DNA from: an uncultured Bacteroidia bacterium
GTDB lineage: Bacteria; Bacteroidota; Bacteroidia; Bacteroidales; UBA932
Assembly: GCA_902789245.1 (NCBI GenBank)
Contig: CADAND010000004.1
Span: forward strand, 1-64,000
Direction: 5' to 3'
Length of the DNA: 64,000 nucleotides
In this document: in pieces, positions 6,948 through 14,040 of the stretch
How positions within the stretch are numbered: the first letter of the stretch is position 1
Layout of the letters: the number at the start of each line of letters is the position of its first letter
The notes under the pieces: generated by a model
The model's database searches: none
What the model was told of the DNA's origin: nothing
Seen by the model: the letters and a program-made list of their open reading frames with translations, nothing else
Translations under genes and position numbers: made by a program

Positions 6948-9565
6948 TGAAAAAACTCATAGCATGGATGGCCGCCGCCTTGTGCGCGCTGGCCGCTTCT
7001 GCCCAGACGTCCATCAAAGTCCAGGCGCCCAACCTCGTGGGCGTGAACGAGCAGTTCAACCTGACCTTCATCATCAGCGGGGAGGACCGGCCGAGCGACT
7101 TCCACTGGGAGCCCGGCTCGGATTTCCAGTTGGTCTGGGGGCCGCAGCAGGGCCACTCCTCGTCCACTTCCTTCATCAACGGTAAGCGTACCCATTCGTC
7201 CCAGACGACCTACACCTACATCCTGCTGCCGAAGAACACCGGCCGCTTCCAGCTGGCCGCGGCAGAGGCGACGGTCAAGGGCGAGAAATACGTTTCTTCC
7301 CGGCCGACCATCGAGGTCGTGAGCGACGGCGCAGCAGCCCAGGGACAGCAGGGGCAGTCCGGCCAGTCCGGCCAGGGCCGCTCCCAGCAGGGCAGCGCGC
7401 AGACCGGGACCGTGTCGGCGGACGACATGTTCCTGCGGCTGACGCTCAGCAAGCGCAACGTCATGGTGGGCGAGACGGTCACCGCCACGCTCAAGCTCTA
7501 TCAGCGGGTCAATATCGCCGGCTTCGAGGACGCCAGGTTCCCGACATTCAACGGCTTCTGGAGCCAGGAAGTGCAGGCGCCCAGCCAGATCGAATTCCGC
7601 CGCGAGAGCGTCGGGGACAAGATCTACAACAGCGCCGTGCTGCGCAGCTGGAACCTCGTGCCGCAGAAGGCGGGTGCGGTCACCATCGATCCGGCCGAGC
7701 TCGTCTGCCTGGTCAACATCCGCACGCAGCGCCCCTCGACCGGCAGCATCTTCGACGATTTCTTCCAGGACGACTACCAGACCATCCGCAAGCGCGTGAC
7801 CACGCAGCCGATGACCATCCAGGTCAGCGCCCTGCCTGCCGGCGCGCCCGCCTCCTTCGGCGGGGGCGTGGGCTCCTTCAAGATGAGCGCCGCACTCACG
7901 CGCGATTCCCTGCTCACCCATGACGCCGCCTCGCTGCGCATCACCGTCACGGGCACGGGCAACACCTCCCTCCTGGAGGCTCCCAAGGTCAGTTTCCCGC
8001 CGGATTTCGAGGTCTATGACGTCAAGACTTCCGACGTCTCCGGCGGAAAAGTATTCGAATATCCCTTCATCCCGCGGAGCCACGGCGACTTCGTCCTCGG
8101 GCCCGTGGAGTACAGCTACTTCGACCTCGCGTCGCGCAAGTACGTGACCCTGCGCAGCCAGGAGCTGCCGGTGCGCGTCGGCAAGGGCGCCGATACGGGC
8201 GCCGGACAGACCGGAGGCCAGCTCGTGCAGACCTCCCGCGCCAAGGACGTGCGCGACCTCGGCAGCGACATCCGCTTCATCGCTTCGAAACCGGGTTCGC
8301 TGGCTTCCGTGGGGCATTTCTTCGTCGGTTCGCCGGCTTTCTGGATCCTGACGGTCCTGCTGCTGGTGCTCGCCGCCGGCATCTGGTTCGCGCTGCGCAA
8401 GGCGGCCGCGATGCGTGCCGACGTGGCGGGAAGCAAGAACCGGGCGGCCACCAAGATGGCGCGCAAGCGCCTCGCCCAGGCAGGCTCCTTCCTGCATGGA
8501 AACCTCTACACGGCCTTCTACGAAGAGCTGCACCGCGCCCTGCTGGGCTTCGTCTCCGACAAACTCAACCTCGACGCCGCCGACCTCAGCAAGGAGAACA
8601 TCTCCGCCCGGCTGGCCGATAACGGCGTCTCGGAGGCCATTGCAGCCGAATTCACCGGTCTGCTGGACGCCTGCGAGTTCGCCCGCTATGCGCCCGACGC
8701 CGGTCACGATGCGATGAATACCCATTACGAGCAGGCGGTCTCGGTCATTTCCGCCATCGATGAAAGTATGAGAAGAGCCCCGCGCAAACCGGGCGCCGGC
8801 GCCGCCGCGCTGCTGGCGCTGTTCCTGCTGCTGCCCGCGCATTTCGTTTCCGCGCAGCAGGCCGATTATCCCGATTCACTCTGGACGGCGGGTGTCGCGG
8901 CCTATTCCGACGGCGACTGGGCTGCGGCCGCCAAGGCCTGGAGCGACCTGCGGGCGCTCGGGCTGGAGAGCCCGCAGCTGTACTGCAACCTGGGCGACGC
9001 CCTGTTCAAGCAGGACGACCTCGCCCACGCCATCCTGAACTACGAGCGGGCGCTCAAACTGGATCCTTCCTACGCCGACGCCCGCTACAACCTCGCCTTT
9101 GCGCAGACGCTCCTCCAGGACAAGATCGAGGCCGTGCCGGAGTTCTTCCTGGAAGCCTGGGGCCGCAAGCTGTGCTGGATGCTGCCCTCCGACACCTGGG
9201 CGGCGCTCTTCCTGGTGCTGCTGGCCGTGACGCTCGGCTGTGTGCTGCTGTTCCTGCTGGGACGCAGCGTGCCGGCGCGCCGCGGCGGCTTCATCGCCGG
9301 GATCGTGGCGCTGGTGCTGTGCGCGCTCTGCCTGAGTTTCGCTTTCTGGCAGCGCACGGACTACCGCAAGGCCGACAGCGCCATCGTCACGCGCCCCGTG
9401 ACCACGGTCCAGAGCTCCCCGGGCCGCGACTCCGCCAAAGATCTCTTCGTCCTCCACGAGGGCACCAAGGTGAAGCTCCTCGACAGCGTCGGCTCCTGGC
9501 GCAACATCGAGCTGGCCGACGGCCGCCAGGGCTGGTTGCCGGAAGCCGACCTGGAGGTCATCTGA
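6947..9565 (+). CDS. BatD-BatE fusion protein
   Basis: An 872-residue protein in one open frame. Residues 1 to about 605 match BatD: signal peptide (ending AASAQT), beta-sandwich repeats, one membrane helix near 460 and a helical C-terminal region. From Met608 (8768) a second signal-peptide-like stretch begins (ending FVSAQQ). It is followed by TPRs, two membrane helices and a C-terminal SH3-like domain, which is the arrangement of BatE. BatD and BatE are usually separate genes, so the batD stop codon seems to have been lost. BatE may still be made from 8768. The ATG at 6947 overlaps the batC stop codon. Confidence 0.85.
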   Translation: MKKLIAWMAAALCALAASAQTSIKVQAPNLVGVNEQFNLTFIISGEDRPSDFHWEPGSDFQLVWGPQQGHSSSTSFINGKRTHSSQTTYTYILLPKNTGRFQLAAAEATVKGEKYVSSRPTIEVVSDGAAAQGQQGQSGQSGQGRSQQGSAQTGTVSADDMFLRLTLSKRNVMVGETVTATLKLYQRVNIAGFEDARFPTFNGFWSQEVQAPSQIEFRRESVGDKIYNSAVLRSWNLVPQKAGAVTIDPAELVCLVNIRTQRPSTGSIFDDFFQDDYQTIRKRVTTQPMTIQVSALPAGAPASFGGGVGSFKMSAALTRDSLLTHDAASLRITVTGTGNTSLLEAPKVSFPPDFEVYDVKTSDVSGGKVFEYPFIPRSHGDFVLGPVEYSYFDLASRKYVTLRSQELPVRVGKGADTGAGQTGGQLVQTSRAKDVRDLGSDIRFIASKPGSLASVGHFFVGSPAFWILTVLLLVLAAGIWFALRKAAAMRADVAGSKNRAATKMARKRLAQAGSFLHGNLYTAFYEELHRALLGFVSDKLNLDAADLSKENISARLADNGVSEAIAAEFTGLLDACEFARYAPDAGHDAMNTHYEQAVSVISAIDESMRRAPRKPGAGAAALLALFLLLPAHFVSAQQADYPDSLWTAGVAAYSDGDWAAAAKAWSDLRALGLESPQLYCNLGDALFKQDDLAHAILNYERALKLDPSYADARYNLAFAQTLLQDKIEAVPEFFLEAWGRKLCWMLPSDTWAALFLVLLAVTLGCVLLFLLGRSVPARRGGFIAGIVALVLCALCLSFAFWQRTDYRKADSAIVTRPVTTVQSSPGRDSAKDLFVLHEGTKVKLLDSVGSWRNIELADGRQGWLPEADLEVI

Positions 9566-9585
9566 CGGCAACAGCCGGCCCTTAT

Positions 9586-9640
9586 GACTGGGGGACGTTT
9601 CCCCCAGACCCCCTGCGTCGCTCCGCTCCGACCCCGGCGA
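9586..9640 (+). repeat. F4 palindromic element, intergenic
   Basis: GGGGGACGTTTCCCCC hairpin followed by ACCCCCTGCGTCGCTCCGCT. The same order of motifs occurs inside rdgB (56490-56560, minus strand) and at 56153-56208 (minus strand). It lies right after the Bat operon, where it could serve as a transcription end signal. Confidence 0.65.
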
Positions 9641-9648
9641 CCGCCAGA

Positions 9649-9677
9649 GTCATTCCGGGCTGCGACCCGGAATCTCC
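9649..9677. repeat. F2 palindromic element, intergenic
   Basis: GTCATTCCGGGCTGCGACCC then GGAATCTCC: a palindrome of the F2 family next to an F4 copy, between batE and exbB. Confidence 0.65.
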
Positions 9678-9744
9678 GATTCGAAATCACCAACCTTGGC
9701 AGGACCTGTAAATGACAGGATACCCGAAGGGTAACGGCGCAGAA

Positions 9745-9776
9745 TTTGCGGATTCTGCTAAATAATCGTATATTTG
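9745..9776 (+). promoter_or_regulatory. promoter of exbB-exbD-tonB
   Basis: TTTG at 9745-9748 and TATATTTG at 9769-9776 are separated by 20 bases, a match to the Bacteroidota housekeeping promoter (TTTG, about 19-20 bases, TAnnTTTG). Transcription would begin around 9783, about 55 bases before exbB. Confidence 0.75.
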
Positions 9777-9837
9777 TACGATTATGCCCTAATAGGCAGA
9801 TTATTTGCTATTGTTGGTTAACAAAAGAACCTGAGAT

Positions 9838-10536
9838 ATGTTGTTTAATTTCCTCCAGACCGGCATCGCCCAGGCTGCCCCCGTGCAGCAGGAAATGTCG
9901 TATTCCCTCTTCGAGATGGCCGTGAAAGGCGGCTGGCTCATGATGGTGCTCCTCCTCCTGTCCTTCGTCGCCATCTACATCTTCGGCAAGAAGTGGTGGA
10001 TCATCCGCCAGGCCGGCAAGATCGACAAGGATTTCATGAACGACATCCGCGACTACATCCACGAAGGAAAGATCAAGTCCGCCCGGACGCTCTGCAGCAA
10101 GTACGACGCGCCCGTCGCCCGGATGGTCGAGGCCGGCATCGCCCGCATCGGCAAGCCCGCCACCGACGTGCAGGCCGCCATCGAGAATGTCGGCAACGTG
10201 GAGGTGGCCCGCCTGGAGAAAGGCCTTCCCTACCTCGCCACCATCGCCGGCGGCGCCCCGATGATCGGTTTCCTCGGCACGGTGATCGGCATGGTGCAGG
10301 CGTTCTTCAACATGTCCAACGCCGGCAACAACATCGACATCACGCTCCTGTCGAGCGGCATTTACACCGCCATGATCACCACGGTCGGCGGTCTGATCGT
10401 CGGTATCCTCGCCTACTTCGGCTACAACTTCCTGACGGCCCGCATCTCCAGCCTGGTGTACAGCATGGAGAGCGCGACCATCAAGTTCATGGACATGCTC
10501 GGCGAGCCCGCCGCCGAAGCCAATAACGAAGAATAG
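9838..10536 (+). CDS. exbB: MotA/TolQ/ExbB proton channel protein
   Basis: A 232-residue inner-membrane protein of the ExbB family. It uses the proton gradient with ExbD to energise TonB-dependent import. One helix near 34-48 is followed by a cytoplasmic stretch and then the paired helices of the MotA/ExbB domain (GGAPMIGFLGTVIGMVQAF and the TVGGLIVGILAYFGYNFL region). It is the first gene of a three-gene unit with exbD and a TonB-like gene, with a 2-base gap to exbD and a clear promoter upstream. Confidence 0.93.
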   Translation: MLFNFLQTGIAQAAPVQQEMSYSLFEMAVKGGWLMMVLLLLSFVAIYIFGKKWWIIRQAGKIDKDFMNDIRDYIHEGKIKSARTLCSKYDAPVARMVEAGIARIGKPATDVQAAIENVGNVEVARLEKGLPYLATIAGGAPMIGFLGTVIGMVQAFFNMSNAGNNIDITLLSSGIYTAMITTVGGLIVGILAYFGYNFLTARISSLVYSMESATIKFMDMLGEPAAEANNEE

Positions 10537-10538
10537 CG

Positions 10539-10949
10539 ATGGCCCTCAAGCGTTTCACCAAGGCGGATCCCAACATCGCGATGTCCTCGATGACGGACAT
10601 CGTGTTCCTGCTGCTGATCTTCTTCCTGGTGACTTCCACCCTGGTCAACCCCAACGCCTTGAAGCTCCTGCTCCCGAAGAGCACCGGCCAGGTGGGCGCA
10701 AAGGCCACGGTGAGCGTCTCCATCAAGGATTGGGGCAACGACCGCTACACGTATCACATCAACGGAGCCCAGGAGCCGGTGGCGTTCTCCGAGGTGGAGG
10801 ACGAAATCGTGGGCCTGCTCCAGAGCGAAGAAGATCCGACCTTCTCGATCTTCTCCGACGAAAGCGTGCCGATCGGCGAGATCGTGCAGGTCATGAACAT
10901 CGCCAAGCGGAACCACTACAAAGTTATCCTGGCCACACAGCCAGAGTAA
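10539..10949 (+). CDS. exbD: biopolymer transport protein ExbD/TolR
   Basis: A 136-residue ExbD/TolR protein. The single membrane helix carries the conserved aspartate (SSMTDIVFLLLIFFLVTS, about residues 16-33) through which protons pass. The rest is a periplasmic domain. Only three bases separate it from the TonB-like gene. Bacteroidota genomes often encode several ExbD proteins; only one is present here. Confidence 0.93.
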   Translation: MALKRFTKADPNIAMSSMTDIVFLLLIFFLVTSTLVNPNALKLLLPKSTGQVGAKATVSVSIKDWGNDRYTYHINGAQEPVAFSEVEDEIVGLLQSEEDPTFSIFSDESVPIGEIVQVMNIAKRNHYKVILATQPE

Positions 10950-10952
10950 GCC

Positions 10953-11732
10953 ATGCAGAACGACCAGAGAATCGCACAGAAGCGCGAGCGCAACGCCAGG
11001 ATCACCGGCATTTTCATGTCGGCGGCCGTCCACGTCTGCGCCGTCGTGCTCGTGTCCTTCTCCGGCCTGAAGTACCTCTATCCCCCGCCGCAGGAGCAGC
11101 CCATGCTCATCGATTTCAGCGAAGCGCCCGAAATCCTGGAGCAGCAGTTGCAGGGCGAGCAGCCGATGGCGGAGGAGACTGACCTCGCACGCCCCGTCGA
11201 GTTGGCGCAGCAAAGCGATTCCCCGTTTGAGGCCGACCGGCCCAACGAGACCCCGCAGACGCAGCCCGACCCCGCCGGCGACGTGGAGGTGCCGGCCGTG
11301 ACGACGAAAGAGCCCGCGCTGGACCCGCGCGCCGCCTTTCCCGGCATGGCCAGGAAAGATACGACCCTTACCGCACCGCACAGTGCAGACGAGGCGACGG
11401 ATGCCTTCAAGGCCGGACAGGCCCGGGGCAACACGGAGTCCGGCCGCACCGACGGCAAGCCCAACGCGCACGTCCAGGGCCGAAACACCGTGGGAAACAT
11501 CCCCCGGCCGGCCTACAACGTGCAGGAGAGCGGTATCGTGGTTGTGAACATCTGGGTGGACAACTACGGCAACGTAGTCAAGGCCGTGCCGGGAGGCGAC
11601 GGCACCACCGTTTTAGACAAGACCCTCTCTGCCGCGGCGCGCAAAGCCGCTCTGGAGACGCATTTCAACATGAGCGCGGACGCTCCCGCCATGCAGGAGG
11701 GCACCATTACTTATTATTTTAACCTCAAGTAA
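10953..11732 (+). CDS. TonB-family energy transducer
   Basis: A 259-residue protein with a short cytoplasmic N-terminus and one membrane helix (about 17-40). A long acidic and proline-rich periplasmic spacer follows. The C-terminal TonB-like domain contains ESGIVVVNIWVDNYGNVVKA and ends in YYFNLK. TonB spans the periplasm and passes energy from ExbBD to outer-membrane receptors. The spacing inside the exbB-exbD-tonB unit supports this role. Its receptor cannot be named from this window. Confidence 0.88.
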   Translation: MQNDQRIAQKRERNARITGIFMSAAVHVCAVVLVSFSGLKYLYPPPQEQPMLIDFSEAPEILEQQLQGEQPMAEETDLARPVELAQQSDSPFEADRPNETPQTQPDPAGDVEVPAVTTKEPALDPRAAFPGMARKDTTLTAPHSADEATDAFKAGQARGNTESGRTDGKPNAHVQGRNTVGNIPRPAYNVQESGIVVVNIWVDNYGNVVKAVPGGDGTTVLDKTLSAAARKAALETHFNMSADAPAMQEGTITYYFNLK

Positions 11733-11736
11733 AGAG

Positions 11737-13152
11737 ATGGATCAGTTTACCAAAGAAGGCCGAAAACTTAGACCGCGGAAAACAGCAGGGCCGCGCCCTG
11801 AATCCGAAAAAGTAGAGTACACGCCCGGTGCGCATCGCAGCGAGTACGACGAACACAGAACCAGCAGCTACGGCGACCGCAAGCCGCGCCCCTACGGTGA
11901 GAACCGCCAGGGCGGCTACGGACACCGCGAAGGCGGCAGCTACAACAGCCGCGGCGGCAATTACGGCAGCCACGGCAACAGCTATGGCGAACGCCGTCCG
12001 TACGGCGAGGGCCGCAGCAACTACGGCAGCCGCGAAGGAGGCTATGGCCACCGCGAGGGCGGCTACGGCAATCGCGAAGGCGGTTATGGCCACCGTGAAG
12101 GAGGCTACGGCAACCGCGAAGGTGGCTACAGCAACCGTGAAGGAGGCTACGGCAACCGCGAGGGCGGTTACGGCGACCGCAGGCCGCGCCAGTATGGCGA
12201 CCGTCCCCAGCGCCCGTACAACAGCGAGGGACGCAGCAGCTACGGGGAGCACCGCAGCGCCGGTCCGCGCAAGCCGGCGGGCGGCCAGGGCCGTCCGAAG
12301 CCCGGCTTCAAGAAACCGGGCCGCAAGCCCAACTTCACCCGTGAGTCCACGGAAGGCATCAACCGCATGATCAGCCGCCGTCCCGTCGTGAACGGCAGCG
12401 AGAGCAGCGAAGCACCGTACACGGCTCCGATCCAGGACACCGTCCGCCTCAACAAGTTCATCGCCAATTCGGGCGTCTGCTCCCGCCGGGAAGCCGACAC
12501 CCTCATCCAGGCCGGTGTCGTGACCGTCAACGGCGAGGTGGTGACCGAACTGGGCACGAAAGTCAACATCTTCACCGACGACATCCGCTTCAACGGCGAG
12601 CGTCTCAAGGGCGAGGAGAAGGTCTACATCGTGATGAACAAGCCGAAGGGCTTCGTGACCACGGCCAGCGACCCCCACGCCGAGAAGACCGTCGTCGACC
12701 TTGTCAAGAACTGCCCCACACGCGTGTACCCCGTGGGCCGGCTCGACAAGAACACGACCGGCGTGCTGATGCTGACCAACGACGGCGAGATCGCCGAACG
12801 GCTCACGCACCCCTCCTACGACAAAAAGAAGATTTACCAGGTGGCCCTCGACAAGCCGCTGAGCCAGGAAGACTTCGACCGGATCCTCTCCGGCATCGAA
12901 CTCAGCGACGGCGAAGTCCAGGCCGACGAACTCGAATACATCGACGAGAAGGACAAGCGCAAGCTCGGCATCGAGATCCACTCCGGCAAGAACCGCATCG
13001 TGCGCCGCATCTTCGAGACCCTCGGCTACAACGTCAAGGCGCTCGACCGCGTGTACTTTGCGGGCCTGACCAAGAAGGGCCTCAAGAAGGGCGAGTGGCG
13101 CTACCTCACCGAAGGCGAGACCAACATTCTGAAGATGGGGGCTTACGTGTAG
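11737..13152 (+). CDS. RluB/RsuA-family pseudouridine synthase with repeat tail
   Basis: A 471-residue protein. The C-terminal half has an S4 RNA-binding domain (RLNKFIANSGVCSRREAD, about 236-253) and the catalytic domain of large-subunit rRNA pseudouridine synthases, with the active-site motif GRLDKNTTGVL near residue 337. The first 220 residues are a basic low-complexity region with many GGYGxREGGYGxR units, typical of Bacteroidota versions and likely to add RNA binding. Target position (probably 23S U2605 as for RluB) is inferred from family. It is followed one base later by era. Confidence 0.88.
   Translation: MDQFTKEGRKLRPRKTAGPRPESEKVEYTPGAHRSEYDEHRTSSYGDRKPRPYGENRQGGYGHREGGSYNSRGGNYGSHGNSYGERRPYGEGRSNYGSREGGYGHREGGYGNREGGYGHREGGYGNREGGYSNREGGYGNREGGYGDRRPRQYGDRPQRPYNSEGRSSYGEHRSAGPRKPAGGQGRPKPGFKKPGRKPNFTRESTEGINRMISRRPVVNGSESSEAPYTAPIQDTVRLNKFIANSGVCSRREADTLIQAGVVTVNGEVVTELGTKVNIFTDDIRFNGERLKGEEKVYIVMNKPKGFVTTASDPHAEKTVVDLVKNCPTRVYPVGRLDKNTTGVLMLTNDGEIAERLTHPSYDKKKIYQVALDKPLSQEDFDRILSGIELSDGEVQADELEYIDEKDKRKLGIEIHSGKNRIVRRIFETLGYNVKALDRVYFAGLTKKGLKKGEWRYLTEGETNILKMGAYV
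11890..12200 (+). repeat. Gly-Tyr-Arg-Glu coding repeat in the rluB-like gene
   Basis: A degenerate tandem repeat with a 24-base period (GGCTACGGCAACCGCGAAGG and variants), encoding GGYGNREG / GGYGHREG units. It forms the disordered N-terminal tail of the pseudouridine synthase. Confidence 0.8.
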
Positions 13153-13153
13153 T

Positions 13154-14035
13154 ATGGCACACCGCTCCGGATTCGTTTGCATCATCGGCAACCCGAACGT
13201 CGGGAAATCGACGCTGATGAACGCGCTGGTGGGCGAAAAGCTCTCCATCGTGACGGCGAAGGCGCAGACCACGCGCCACCGCATCATGGGCATCGTGAAC
13301 GGCGAGGACTGGCAGATTGTCTATTCCGACACGCCGGGCATCCTCAAGCCCAGCTACCGTCTCCAGCAGAACATGATGAATTTCGTGGACGGCGCCATCG
13401 GCGACGCCGACGTCATTCTCTATGTCACGGACACGGTGGAAACCCCCGACAAGAACAGCGAGTACGTGGAGAAACTCTCCCACGTGGACTGTCCCGTGGT
13501 CGTGGTGGTCAACAAGATCGACGTCAGCGACCAGCCGCGCGTGACGGCGCTCCTCGCCTACTGGCAGGAGAAACTCCCCGCGGCCACGGTCATCCCGGCT
13601 TCCGCCCAGGAGAAGTTCAACCTCGAGAGCATTCTGGACGCCGTCCTCGCACGGCTTCCGGAATGCCCGCCGTGGTTTGACAAGGATGCCTTCACAGACC
13701 GGAACCTCCGCTTCTTCGCCTCGGAAATCATCCGGGAGAAGATCCTGCTGAACTACAAGGAGGAGATCCCGTACTGCTGCGAGGTGGGCATCGAGAGCTT
13801 CAAGGAGGGCGCGGAGCGCTACGACATCGGCGCCGTCATCTACGTGATGCGCGAATCCCAGAAAGGCATCATCATCGGCCGCCAGGGCGCGGCCCTCAAG
13901 AAAGTGGGCACCCAGGCCCGCATTGACATGGAAGACTTCTTCCAGAAGAAAGTCTTCCTGCAGATTTACGTCAAGGTGGATCCCGACTGGCGGGAGAGCC
14001 GGCGCGAACTGCGCAAATTCGGATACGAAGACTAG
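13154..14035 (+). CDS. era: ribosome assembly GTPase Era
   Basis: A 293-residue Era GTPase that binds 16S rRNA and helps mature the small ribosomal subunit. The GTPase motifs are GNPNVGKST (12-20), the switch TTRHRIMG, DTPG, and NKID. The C-terminal KH domain has the RNA-binding loop GIIIGRQGAALKKVG. Length is normal. It sits between an rRNA pseudouridine synthase gene and parC, with five bases to parC, so the three are probably one transcript. Confidence 0.96.
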   Translation: MAHRSGFVCIIGNPNVGKSTLMNALVGEKLSIVTAKAQTTRHRIMGIVNGEDWQIVYSDTPGILKPSYRLQQNMMNFVDGAIGDADVILYVTDTVETPDKNSEYVEKLSHVDCPVVVVVNKIDVSDQPRVTALLAYWQEKLPAATVIPASAQEKFNLESILDAVLARLPECPPWFDKDAFTDRNLRFFASEIIREKILLNYKEEIPYCCEVGIESFKEGAERYDIGAVIYVMRESQKGIIIGRQGAALKKVGTQARIDMEDFFQKKVFLQIYVKVDPDWRESRRELRKFGYED

Positions 14036-14040
14036 GACCT

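Noticed and set aside
9566-9711. Continuation of an open frame through the region after batE as a small gene
   Set aside because: The stretch consists of F4 and F2 palindromes; open frames there have no family similarity or start signals.
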